Positions 7,520 to 15,362 are shown, numbered from the stretch's first letter. The stretch is 17,940 nt of DNA from Deltaproteobacteria bacterium (GCA_019307665.1 JAFDJC010000021.1:1-17940), one strand, 5' to 3'. Numbers and translations: made by a program. The notes: a model not told the origin generated them from the letters alone.

Positions 7520-8002
7520 ATGATTTTGGATACTCTTTCACGGAAAGAAATTGACCAGATTCTTTTTACTATAATGGCGTCGATATATAGATTTGAACGC
7601 AAGAAAGTTCAGCTTTTTGGTATCAATTATGAAGCATTTTATCTTCTGTTTTTATTAAGACGAAGGTCGAGCGTGCGGATCAGGGAAATAGCGGCTGAAA
7701 TGGATATCCATATCAGTACCGCAAGCAGGGCGGTTAACCGACTGGAGAAAAGGGGATTTGTATCCAGAAAAAAAGACCCTGAAGACAAAAGAAGTATTTT
7801 TGTATCACTTGAGCCTGAGGGGGAAAAAGTTGTGAGGGCATCTGAGGATCATTCTTACAATATTATAAAAAAAAATATGGAAAGCATGAAAGAGGAAGAT
7901 ATTGAGGCTGTGGTTACTACTGCGTTGCAGTTTTCAAGGATTCTCGAAACCCCTTTGGTATCTGACTCTGCTGACGGATTAAAAAAAGTTTTGGAGGGTT
8001 AA
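7520..8002 (+). CDS. MarR family transcriptional regulator
   Basis: The 160-residue product has the MarR winged-helix layout: N-terminal dimerisation helices (about 5-30), helix-turn-helix with recognition helix around HISTASRAVNRLEKRGF (64-80), and a wing RKKDPEDKRSIFVSL (83-97) with the conserved Asp and Arg (D86, D89, R91). The C-terminal helices complete the dimer interface. AAGGAGA lies 7 bases before the ATG. MarR proteins usually bind palindromes as dimers and release them on binding a phenolic or acyl ligand, or on thiol oxidation; no cysteine is present here, so a redox switch by cysteine is unlikely. Twin palindromes just upstream suggest it controls itself and the genes behind it. 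Next gene starts 5 bases after its stop, with its ribosome site inside this gene's end. Confidence 0.93.
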   Translation: MILDTLSRKEIDQILFTIMASIYRFERKKVQLFGINYEAFYLLFLLRRRSSVRIREIAAEMDIHISTASRAVNRLEKRGFVSRKKDPEDKRSIFVSLEPEGEKVVRASEDHSYNIIKKNMESMKEEDIEAVVTTALQFSRILETPLVSDSADGLKKVLEG

Positions 8003-8007
8003 GTATT

Positions 8008-8691
8008 ATGGATATTATTATTTTGATAGGAATTATTGTCGGTGTGTTGAGCGTTATTATGCTGTCATTGACCGTTATCAACATTCTTCAGGCCGGCAGT
8101 AAAAAATCGGACGGAAGATCTATGGAAGAGATAATCGGAGTTGATCCTGTGAAGGCAACTTTTGAAGATGTGGAAAAGCTTTCCCGAAAAGATAAGATGC
8201 AGCTTTTTTATGCAGCTGAAACACCTGACTTTTCAGAGCTTGACGGTGAATACAGGGCAGGGCTGCTGAGCGGTGGCGTGCTGGGAAAGTCATCCGCAAT
8301 GTTCACACATCATGTTTTTCCAACAGGCATGATAACACTGGGAACAAAATGGGTTGGAAAAGCATTTACTCAAGAGACCGAGCTCACCGGAAGAGGGTAT
8401 AATATTTTTACCAAAAAAGATAAAAACGGTTCCGCTGTGACACTTCGCATCAGAGAAATGAAAACCGGAATCGGGCCGACAAAGCTGGGGAAAGACGGCA
8501 AATATTCTTTTAAAATTGATTACAGGATGTTTAATTCCGGATCGGTGAAATCAATGCGTGATGAGCTGAGGCGGATAAACGAAAATCTTTATATCGGGGC
8601 CGGATATATGGGCCTTGGAGGTGGATCGATAAATCCTGCACCTTTTGTTCTGATCGGTCCGCCGACTCCTTTTAAAGGGGCTGACAGGTAG
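8008..8691 (+). CDS. Unrecognised membrane-anchored protein in the MarR operon
   Basis: I do not recognise this 227-residue protein with confidence. It has one N-terminal hydrophobic helix (residues 3-28) and then a soluble domain of about 190 residues. Visible features: a short acidic/lysine segment (EDVEKLSRKDKMQLFYAAET), LDGEYRAGLLSGGVLG, a WVGKAF stretch, KDGKYSFKIDYR, a charged helix MRDELRRINENLY, and a glycine-rich end YMGLGGGSINPAPFVLIGP. There are no cysteines, so no metal cluster. The compact, beta-rich tail with PFVLIGP could fit a small-ligand or lipid-binding fold, but this is a guess. GGAGGG (7993-7998), inside the marR end, serves as ribosome site, so the two genes are almost certainly co-transcribed. 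The DUF362 gene follows 23 bases later. Confidence 0.8.
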   Translation: MDIIILIGIIVGVLSVIMLSLTVINILQAGSKKSDGRSMEEIIGVDPVKATFEDVEKLSRKDKMQLFYAAETPDFSELDGEYRAGLLSGGVLGKSSAMFTHHVFPTGMITLGTKWVGKAFTQETELTGRGYNIFTKKDKNGSAVTLRIREMKTGIGPTKLGKDGKYSFKIDYRMFNSGSVKSMRDELRRINENLYIGAGYMGLGGGSINPAPFVLIGPPTPFKGADR

Positions 8692-8714
8692 GAAAGCAAA
8701 CAACAAGTGATACC

Positions 8715-10118
8715 ATGAAAGCAAAGACCGGAAAAGCACGCGTCGTTATCAGAAGATGCGAAGAATATGATCGCGAAAGGATTATTCAAATCGTTCAATC
8801 CGGTATGGATGAACTCGGTTTCAGGCCATCCGGCAATATTTATGTAAAACCGAATGTGGTATTTTCCACAAAAGACGGCAAATACGGCTCAACCGCATAT
8901 ACACATACAGCGGTTGTGGGCGGTTCCATAGAGGCCCTGTCCAATCCCGTAACTGTAGATCGCATCGATCTGGGTGAGAAAACCGCCATCGGTTATCCAA
9001 CACGGCTCACCTACAAATATGCAGGGTATTACGAAGAGATCAGGAATGTCCGGAAGAGAACCGGGGTACGGACCGGAATTTTCTGCATAGACGAAGAAAG
9101 GCGCGACCGTGTCTTTGTAGGCGGTCATGTTCATGACAATCTCAGAATTGCCCGTAAGATGGCACGGTCCGATTTCAAGGTATATCTGCCGAAATTAAAA
9201 TGTCACTGTGTAAGCACCATGACCGGGGCTGTAAAATTGAATATCGGTATATGCTCTGATGATGAACGGGCAATACGGCATGATTTTTTGCTCAATGATA
9301 AGATCGTAGATCTTTTGTCAGTGGGATACCCTGATTTTATTGTAATGGATGCAATAGATGTTGGTGTGGGCAATGAAGCGGTGCCGACTCCCCGAAAACT
9401 GGGTCTTGTCATTATGGGAACCAATCCGGTGGCAGTGGATCTCGTAGGGGCTCGGCTTCTGGGGTATAACCTTCAGGATGTCCCGTACCTGAAACATGCT
9501 GTGGACAGGGGATATAAACCCACATCTCTGGATGATGTCGAACTTTTCGGTGACCTTCAAAGCATTGAAGAGATTGATACGGCTGCAAAAAGGCTGATGC
9601 CTTATGATGATGAATATCACAGCTGGCAGGATATCCATCGTGAGCTTGAACGATTTAATTCTCCCATACGTTTTTTCTGGGGCTATACAAAGAAAGCAGA
9701 TAAAAGCAAGTGTGAGACAGGATGTGTAATGGGTGCAAAAATGTTTTTCGGGTTCCAGGAGCGCTATTCCGGAGCCGAAGCATTCAAGAAAGCAAAGCCT
9801 GTTGTAATGGTGATCGGAAAGGTTGATGAAAAGATAGATGCCAAAGGCTATGAAGCCTTTTTGATAGGCAGCTGTGCCGATGCTGACATTATCAATGCCA
9901 AAAAAATTACCAAAATTGACAACTGTTTTACTACAGCAGTTGATATGGCCCAGACAATTCGGGGTCGGCTGGGATTGCCGGCACCTATTATGGATCCCGC
10001 TGAAGTCCTTCCCCTTGTTTTTAACATGTTGGTCTCTTCTGTTGCCAAAACAATTAAACTGAGATATTTTCAGGATGTCCTGCATTTTCTGACAAAAGGT
10101 TTGCAGAAAAGAATTTGA
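8715..10118 (+). CDS. DUF362 protein with C-terminal four-cysteine domain
   Basis: Residues 1 to about 280 form a DUF362 domain: YVKPNVVF (43-50), LPKLKCHCVSTMTGAVKLNIG (158-178), and GNEAVPTPRKLGLVIMGTNPVAVDLVGARLLG (219-250), where the usual DPVAVD is NPVAVD. DUF362 has no settled biochemical role; it is often fused or adjacent to 4Fe-4S ferredoxin domains in anaerobes. Here residues about 310-420 add a second region with Cys333 and Cys337 (SKCETGCVMG), Cys387 (IGSCADAD) and Cys404 (KIDNCFTT), a possible metal or cluster site. No ferredoxin domain is fused; one is encoded by the next gene. No signal peptide, so cytoplasmic. The ribosome site before the ATG is poor, suggesting coupling to the preceding gene. 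Confidence 0.88.
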   Translation: MKAKTGKARVVIRRCEEYDRERIIQIVQSGMDELGFRPSGNIYVKPNVVFSTKDGKYGSTAYTHTAVVGGSIEALSNPVTVDRIDLGEKTAIGYPTRLTYKYAGYYEEIRNVRKRTGVRTGIFCIDEERRDRVFVGGHVHDNLRIARKMARSDFKVYLPKLKCHCVSTMTGAVKLNIGICSDDERAIRHDFLLNDKIVDLLSVGYPDFIVMDAIDVGVGNEAVPTPRKLGLVIMGTNPVAVDLVGARLLGYNLQDVPYLKHAVDRGYKPTSLDDVELFGDLQSIEEIDTAAKRLMPYDDEYHSWQDIHRELERFNSPIRFFWGYTKKADKSKCETGCVMGAKMFFGFQERYSGAEAFKKAKPVVMVIGKVDEKIDAKGYEAFLIGSCADADIINAKKITKIDNCFTTAVDMAQTIRGRLGLPAPIMDPAEVLPLVFNMLVSSVAKTIKLRYFQDVLHFLTKGLQKRI

Positions 10119-10130
10119 TTAGAATATAAT
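10101..10130 (+). promoter_or_regulatory. Candidate internal promoter for the ferredoxin gene
   Basis: TTGCAG (10101-10106) and a perfect TATAAT (10125-10130) are 18 bases apart, straddling the end of the DUF362 gene. The start point would be near 10137, about 60 bases before the ferredoxin-gene ATG. Confidence 0.45.
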
Positions 10131-10195
10131 CAATGTATAAGCATAAGTTATAAAGCACTATTATCTGTTGCTTAAACACCTGAGGTTCAGTTTAA

Positions 10196-11485
10196 ATGGC
10201 ACATCATGTAATCAGGTCGGGCTACAAACAATTTGCTAAACGGCTTAACCGCTTTCCTCTGGGAGCCCCTCCATCTAAACTGCTTTTCAAAATACTTAAA
10301 ATCCTTTTCAGTGAACGGGAGGCTCAACTGGTCGCCATGCTTCCACTTAAACCCTTTAGTGTGCAAAGGGCGAGCAGTGCATGGAAAAAGGGTCTGAAAG
10401 AAACCAGAAGAATTCTTGATGAACTTGCCGGAAGGGCCCTTTTGGTGGATATGGAGTTGAATGGCAGAACATTTTATGTGCTGCCGCCCCCCATGGCTGG
10501 TTTTTTTGAATTTTCCCTGATGCGGATCAGGAAAGATATTAACCAGAAGGTTTTGAGCGAGCTTCTATTTCAATATCTTAATGAGGAGGAAGATTTTATA
10601 AGGAATCTTTTTACCACAGGCAAAACTCAATTAGGCCGTGTTTTTGTTCAGGAGGGAGTCCTGCCTGAAAAAACTCTGTTAAAGGTCCTTGATTATGAGC
10701 TTGCTACCCATGTGATACAGACAGCCTCTCACATCGCAATAGGGGTTTGTTACTGCCGACACAAGATGAAGCATGTGGGAAGGGCTTGCGATGCTCCAAT
10801 GAATGATATTTGTATGACCTTTAATACTGCCGCAGCCTCGTTGATCAGAAGTGGTTTTGCACGCAGTGCGGACAGCGTTGAATGCAGGGAAATACTTGAG
10901 ACAGCATGGGAATCCAACCTGGTCCAGTTTGGGGAAAATGTAAAAGAACGTGTGAATTTTATCTGCAACTGCTGTGGATGCTGCTGTGAAGCGTTGATTG
11001 CCGTAAGAAAATATGGTCTGAAACATCCGGTCCACACAACAAATTTTTTGCCCGTTATTGAAGAGAGTTCATGCACGGGGTGCGGAAAATGCGTCGATGC
11101 CTGCCCTGTGGAGGCCATGGCCCTTGTCTCCGCCAATAATCCCCATGAGCCCAAAAGAAAAAAGGGGTTAGTTGACCAGAGGATATGTCTGGGGTGCGGT
11201 GTCTGCGCTCGGGTATGTCCTGCAGGCAGCATATCCCTTAAGCCAAGAGAGGAGAGGGTGATCACCCCCCTGGATACCTATCATCGAATCGTTTTGATGG
11301 CCATTGAGCGGGGCAAGCTGCAAAACCTGATTTTTGATGACCAGGCGATGTGGAGTCACCGGGTTCTTGCTGCAGTTTTAGGGGTTATATTCAGGCTTCC
11401 GCCGATTAAACAGGCAATGGCCTCTAAGCAGGTACGGTCTCTATGGCTGGATGCAATGATTGGCCGTATGTCCGATTTTAAATGA
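10196..11485 (+). CDS. Ferredoxin-domain protein with two 4Fe-4S motifs and a CNCCGCCC cluster
   Basis: The 429-residue product has three parts. Residues about 25-110 look like a winged-helix or small regulatory domain (ILDELAGRALLVDMELNGRTFYVLPPPMAG). A middle part carries CYC-x10-C-x7-C (185, 187, 198, 206; GVCYCRHKMKHVGRACDAP) and ICNCCGCCCEAL (Cys257, 259, 260, 262, 263, 264). Then two classic 4Fe-4S motifs follow: CTGCGKCVDACP (293-304) and CLGCGVCARVCP (331-342). A basic C-terminal tail of about 85 residues follows. The protein is cytoplasmic by absence of a signal. It probably carries electrons between the alcohol dehydrogenase downstream and the DUF362 protein upstream, but partners are inferred. 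Ribosome site GAGG at 10184-10187. I know of similar ferredoxins in anaerobic deltaproteobacteria and clostridia, without assigned function. Confidence 0.88.
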   Translation: MAHHVIRSGYKQFAKRLNRFPLGAPPSKLLFKILKILFSEREAQLVAMLPLKPFSVQRASSAWKKGLKETRRILDELAGRALLVDMELNGRTFYVLPPPMAGFFEFSLMRIRKDINQKVLSELLFQYLNEEEDFIRNLFTTGKTQLGRVFVQEGVLPEKTLLKVLDYELATHVIQTASHIAIGVCYCRHKMKHVGRACDAPMNDICMTFNTAAASLIRSGFARSADSVECREILETAWESNLVQFGENVKERVNFICNCCGCCCEALIAVRKYGLKHPVHTTNFLPVIEESSCTGCGKCVDACPVEAMALVSANNPHEPKRKKGLVDQRICLGCGVCARVCPAGSISLKPREERVITPLDTYHRIVLMAIERGKLQNLIFDDQAMWSHRVLAAVLGVIFRLPPIKQAMASKQVRSLWLDAMIGRMSDFK

Positions 11486-11685
11486 AAATGTTTTGCATTG
11501 TATTGTTTTAATTAAATCCTTGAGTAATTCTGGGTTTGTTATATGATTTTGGAATATACGAATCATCAGATACAAAACAGCAAATTCTATTAAATAACAC
11601 ATGCCAGGCAGATAAAGGGTCGGGCCCCTGTGGAATAGAGGAACGACGTGGCATTCTGTAATAATTTGAACAGGAGGAAAGCACT

Positions 11686-12897
11686 ATGTTTTGGGAATTA
11701 AAGAAAAGAGCATATCGGGTACAGCACAAGGTGATGAAAACTGCCTCGACAATTATACCCTTTCCACAACCTGTCTTGTTGACCGGTCCCGGTAGTGTCA
11801 AGAAGCTGGCGGAAAATATAAGGATCAGGGGGCTTAAAAATGTTTTGGTGGTTACAGATAAAGTTTTAATGCAGTTAAAGCTGGCAGACGGACTTTTGGA
11901 GTCCCTGGAGCAAAATGATGTTAATTTTACGGTCTTTGATGATGTAAAGCCAAATCCCACTATTGAAAGCGTAGAAAAGGGCAGAAAAGCATATAAAAAA
12001 AATAAGTGTGATGGAATTATCGGGTTCGGAGGCGGATCTCCAATAGATTGTGCAAAAATTATTGGTGCCAGAATTTCAAATCCATATTTATCCGTACGTA
12101 GAATGAAGGGTTTGTTCAGGGTCTTTTTACCGATTCCTCCATTTTTTTGTGTTCCCACAACCGCAGGAACCGGCTCTGAAACAACGGTTGCCGCAGTTAT
12201 AACAGATGCGAAAACCCATGAAAAGTTTGCTATCAGCGATTTAAAGCTCATACCCAAAATTGCTGTCCTGGACCCCGAACTGATGAAGGGCCTTCCACCC
12301 CACATTACTTCCACCACAGGAATGGATGCGTTAACCCATGCCATTGAAGCTTATATTGGTTTAAACGGTACTAAGTTTACCGATGAAAATGCGGAGAATG
12401 CTACCAGGTTGATCTTTGAAAACCTTGAAAAAGTTTATAAAAAGGGTTCTGACCTTAAGGCACGCAATAATATGGCGCTTGCTTCGTTTTATGCAGGAGC
12501 GGCATTTACCAGGGCATATGTAGGTTACGTGCATGCAATTGCGCATAATATGGGCGGACTTTACGGCGTGCCCCATGGTCTTGCCAATGCCATTATTTTA
12601 CCTTATGTTTTGGAATTTTGTCGTAAAGATGCAGAGAAAAAACTGGCTAAACTGGCTATCGCCGGTGGAATCGGCAGCAAAAGTGAATCAAGGAAAGACT
12701 TGTCGTATAAGTTTATTAAAAAGGTAAAAACCATGAATAAAAATATGAAGATTCCAACCTTTATTAAAGAACTTAAGAAAAAAGATATTCCTTTGATAAC
12801 CAAACGCGCATTAGATGAGGCACATCCTGATTATCCCGTACCCACCATTATGACACGCCAGGAATGTGAAGACTTAATAAAAAAACTTTTGCCTTGA
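11686..12897 (+). CDS. Iron-containing (group III) alcohol dehydrogenase
   Basis: The 403-residue product has the usual length and order for the Fe-ADH family. NAD(P)-binding GGGSPID (115-121), the PTTAGTGSE block (157-165), and the metal ligands Asp214 and His218 (GMDALTHAIEAY), His283 (YVHAIAHNMGG) and His297 (GVPHG) are all present. The N-terminal 20 residues (MFWELKKRAYRVQHKVMK) are a charged helix that many homologues lack. Enzymes of this family interconvert primary alcohols or diols and aldehydes with NAD(P)H. AGGAGG (11672-11677) fixes the start. A 200-base gap separates it from the ferredoxin gene, so it could be transcribed separately, but order and orientation suit one redox module with the four genes before it. 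Substrate not predictable. Confidence 0.95.
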   Translation: MFWELKKRAYRVQHKVMKTASTIIPFPQPVLLTGPGSVKKLAENIRIRGLKNVLVVTDKVLMQLKLADGLLESLEQNDVNFTVFDDVKPNPTIESVEKGRKAYKKNKCDGIIGFGGGSPIDCAKIIGARISNPYLSVRRMKGLFRVFLPIPPFFCVPTTAGTGSETTVAAVITDAKTHEKFAISDLKLIPKIAVLDPELMKGLPPHITSTTGMDALTHAIEAYIGLNGTKFTDENAENATRLIFENLEKVYKKGSDLKARNNMALASFYAGAAFTRAYVGYVHAIAHNMGGLYGVPHGLANAIILPYVLEFCRKDAEKKLAKLAIAGGIGSKSESRKDLSYKFIKKVKTMNKNMKIPTFIKELKKKDIPLITKRALDEAHPDYPVPTIMTRQECEDLIKKLLP

Positions 12898-12938
12898 TTA
12901 TATCTGCTTGTGTTATTTTAAGTTATTTATTGGCACTA

Positions 12939-12952
12939 TAATAATATTATTA
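12939..12952. repeat. 14-bp AT palindrome upstream of tupA
   Basis: TAATAATATTATTA is a perfect 14-bp palindrome, ending 8 bases before the TTGACA box of the tupA promoter candidate. It could be an operator or activator site; an AT-only palindrome can also arise by chance. Confidence 0.45.
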
Positions 12953-12960
12953 GAAAATCA

Positions 12961-12990
12961 TTGACAAAAAAAGTGCTTAAGTAATAAATG
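12961..12990 (+). promoter_or_regulatory. Candidate promoter of tupA
   Basis: A perfect TTGACA (12961-12966) is followed by TAATAAATG; usable -10 boxes are TAATAA (12982-12987, spacing 15) or TAAATG (12985-12990, spacing 18). Neither is ideal, so the promoter may need an activator. Confidence 0.45.
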
Positions 12991-13026
12991 ACAACGATTA
13001 CTGTTTGTAACACAAGGAGAATGTTA

Positions 13027-13860
13027 ATGAGAAAAAAAAGGTATTTTATAAGAATCGGTTTGTTGGTGACTGTATTAACACTGTCAATGGTTTCCTTTGC
13101 TTCTGCCGGAGAGGTTTTAATGATGGCGACAACTACCAGCACGGATAACACCGGACTGCTGGATTATCTGTCGCCCCATTTCACAAAATCAACCGGAATC
13201 GAGTTAAAGTGGACGGCTGTCGGAACAGGTAAGGCTTTGAAACTGGGAGAGAACTGTGATGTGGATGTTCTGCTGGTGCATGCCCCGGGAGCGGAAAAGA
13301 AATATGTCGCAAATGGCTATGGGACTGATCGTAGGGAGGTCATGTACAATGATTTTGTCATTATCGGCCCGGCAAGCGATCCGGCCGCTATTAAAGGCCA
13401 AAATATCGTTGAGGCGCTGAAAAAGGTTCGCACCGAAAAAGGCATATTTGTCAGCCGAGGGGACAATTCCGGCACCAATAAAAAAGAGATCGGTTTATGG
13501 GAAGAGAGCAAACTGCCGTTGCCGGATAAGGAAGCCTGGTATATTCAAACCGGCCAGGGCATGCTGGCAACAATAAATATTGCAGCGGAGCGCGGTGGAT
13601 ATACACTCACCGACAAAGGAACATATATTAAATACGAAGATAACTATGACGGCAAACCCCCTTTAAAGATACTGGTTGAAGGAGATGCAGTGCTGCGTAA
13701 CCAGTACAGCGTTTTAACTATCAACCCTGATCGTTGCCCCAAGTGTCGTCAGGACCTTGCCGGAAAATTTGCAGACTGGATCGTCGGCTCGGAAGCACAG
13801 AAGCTGATTAAAGAGTTCACACTACTGGGCAAACAACTGTTTATTCCTAATGGCGGATAG
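13027..13860 (+). CDS. tupA: TupA-like tungstate-binding periplasmic protein
   Basis: The 277-residue product has a signal peptide (1-27, SFASA|GE) and the TupA pattern: MMATTTSTDNTGLLDYL (32-48), WTAVGTGKALKLGENCDVDVLLVHAP (62-87), MYNDFVIIGP (106-115) and SRGDNSGTNKKE (143-154). TupA binds tungstate for the TupABC ABC importer, supplying tungsten or molybdenum enzymes. The TTTST and RGDNSGT loops are the oxyanion-binding loops in the family. Unusual features are Cys77, where I would expect glycine, and a CPKC pair (237, 240) near the end; together they could form disulfides. No tupB or tupC lies nearby: an antiporter gene follows. The ATG at 13027 is chosen because AAGGAG (13014-13019) is 7 bases upstream, whereas it would abut the ATG at 13021. 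Confidence 0.9.
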   Translation: MRKKRYFIRIGLLVTVLTLSMVSFASAGEVLMMATTTSTDNTGLLDYLSPHFTKSTGIELKWTAVGTGKALKLGENCDVDVLLVHAPGAEKKYVANGYGTDRREVMYNDFVIIGPASDPAAIKGQNIVEALKKVRTEKGIFVSRGDNSGTNKKEIGLWEESKLPLPDKEAWYIQTGQGMLATINIAAERGGYTLTDKGTYIKYEDNYDGKPPLKILVEGDAVLRNQYSVLTINPDRCPKCRQDLAGKFADWIVGSEAQKLIKEFTLLGKQLFIPNGG

Positions 13861-13865
13861 GTTGT

Positions 13866-13890
13866 AGGGGCGAATCTTGCGTTCGCCCTT
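13866..13890. terminator. GC hairpin after tupA, REP-like sequence
   Basis: GGGCGAA (13868-13874) pairs with TTCGCCC (13882-13888) across a seven-base loop, followed by TTTGTT. It starts 7 bases after the tupA stop and could terminate it. The wider sequence, GTAGGGGCGAAT...TTCGCCC, resembles short dispersed hairpin repeats that I recall from many deltaproteobacterial and other genomes. Confidence 0.5.
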
Positions 13891-14003
13891 TGTTCCAAAA
13901 AAAATAAACCTGCCCCAACGCTTCATCAAATCTTGTATTTTTAATATACGACTGTTATTGAATAGTAATTTTTGCGAAGCGATCTATTATCCATGGAGAC
14001 ATA

Positions 14004-15362
14004 ATGAAAGGGCAGGGGCGGTTGCAAAAAAACATGGGCACATATGTGTTAACGCTTGCCCTGTTGGTTCTTTTTGCACTATGGATAAAAAGTGTTGCAA
14101 TCGAATCGTCCTGGCATCATGCGGGGTGGATCAATTTTTCCCTCGGTTTTGTTCTTCTGACTGCATTTGTCAGTGCAAAGATTTTGAAATTCTCGAAGCT
14201 CCCAATGATCAGCGGCTACATCTTAACCGGTATTATTGCCGGACCCTATGTCACTTCTTTCTTAACATTTGAAATGGTCACCCGTTTGAAACTAATTGAT
14301 GACCTGGCATTGAATTTTATTGGCCTTTCGGCAGGTGCTGCACTTCACTTGCCTTTTCTAAAGGAAAGATCCAGGGCCATATTTATCAATGTTCTCTTCC
14401 TTACCCTGGTAGTTCTCGGACTGGTCCTCCTATTTGTGATGTTGACAGGCGGTTTTTTTAGCTTTACCCGTAACCTTTCATATAGCCGGCTGCTCTCCCT
14501 TGCGATACTTCTCGGAGTCGCATCTGTGGCAAGGTCTCCTTCATCCGCCATGGCCATAATCAATGAAACAAGGGCAAAGGGGATTTTCACTGATACGGTG
14601 CTCGGCGTAACAGTGGCAATGGATGTATTGGTTATTTTGCTGTTCACTATTGCCATGTCTGTTTGCGGCGCCTTTCTGACAGGCGGTGAAGAAACCTACA
14701 TGGGTGTATTCTCAGCGCTTTTTATTGAACTTGGCGCTTCCCTTGCCATCGGCGCCTTGATTGGTAAGGGCATCTCTTTTTACTTTGAACGCGCAGGCTA
14801 TAATCCTTCATTGTTTATTCTTTTTATGGCTTTTTGCATCACGAAATTTTCAGCGGCACTCAGTCATTTTATGGAAGTTCGATACGGAGAATCCCTTCAC
14901 CTTGAACCGCTCTTAATCTGTATGAGCGCCGGCTTTTTTGTACAGAATTTCAGTAAAGCCGGCACTTTTTTTGTAGAAAGCCTTGACAGAAGTGCTTTAC
15001 CTATTTATGTGCTTTTCTTTTCTCTTGCTGGAGCTGCGCTGAATATCGAAGCGTTGCGCATATGCTGGCCGATTGCCGTTGGGTTGGCTATTGTACGTAT
15101 TGCAGGTATCTTTGTGGCAACGTGGCTGGCCGGAACTATCAATCGTGATTCAACAAAATACCGGTATACATCATGGATGGCCTATATTACCCAGGCAGGC
15201 GTAGCGATTGGTTTGGCCCAGCTTGCCCAGCGGCAATTCCCTGAGATCGGCCTGTATCTCGCAACCATCGTCCTGGCAGTTATTGCTATCAATCAGGTGA
15301 TAGGGCCTGTTACATTCAAGGTGGCTCTCGGCATTGTGGGGGAAATCAATAAAGACGATTGA
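14004..15362 (+). CDS. CPA2-type cation/proton antiporter, second copy
   Basis: The 452-residue product is an inner-membrane protein with about 13 hydrophobic segments. After an extra N-terminal helix (12-30), the KefB/NapA-like pattern starts at LPMISGYILTGIIAGPYV (66-83). The unwound-helix motif appears as VARSPSSAMAI (175-185), and the buried acid is Asp207 in VTVAMDVLVI, preceded by Met rather than Asp. There is no C-terminal TrkA-N/RCK domain: the protein ends shortly after the last helix. It differs strongly from the antiporter at 6168 and is not a recent duplicate. GGAG (13994-13997) precedes the ATG. Convergent EIIA and PII-like genes follow with a 15-base gap, suggesting that soluble regulators replace the missing cytoplasmic domain. 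Ion unknown. Confidence 0.87.
   Translation: MKGQGRLQKNMGTYVLTLALLVLFALWIKSVAIESSWHHAGWINFSLGFVLLTAFVSAKILKFSKLPMISGYILTGIIAGPYVTSFLTFEMVTRLKLIDDLALNFIGLSAGAALHLPFLKERSRAIFINVLFLTLVVLGLVLLFVMLTGGFFSFTRNLSYSRLLSLAILLGVASVARSPSSAMAIINETRAKGIFTDTVLGVTVAMDVLVILLFTIAMSVCGAFLTGGEETYMGVFSALFIELGASLAIGALIGKGISFYFERAGYNPSLFILFMAFCITKFSAALSHFMEVRYGESLHLEPLLICMSAGFFVQNFSKAGTFFVESLDRSALPIYVLFFSLAGAALNIEALRICWPIAVGLAIVRIAGIFVATWLAGTINRDSTKYRYTSWMAYITQAGVAIGLAQLAQRQFPEIGLYLATIVLAVIAINQVIGPVTFKVALGIVGEINKDD

Noticed and set aside
9318..10085. Leftward open frame of 255 codons opposite the DUF362 gene
   Set aside because: Shadow of the DUF362 frame; no ribosome site and odd composition (many Cys, His and Ile).
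11601..11654. Possible folded RNA leader before the alcohol dehydrogenase
   Set aside because: ATGCCA and TGGCAT can pair over 6 bp with some GC-rich sequence inside, but inner pairing is poor and no known riboswitch pattern was seen.
11508..12344. Long leftward open frame of 278 codons opposite the alcohol dehydrogenase
   Set aside because: It is antisense to a gene with complete Fe-ADH motifs; its translation shows no recognisable family and its start lies within the ADH gene.
13877..14272. Rightward 131-codon frame across the tupA/antiporter gap
   Set aside because: It overlaps the antiporter gene in another frame and has no family pattern or ribosome site.
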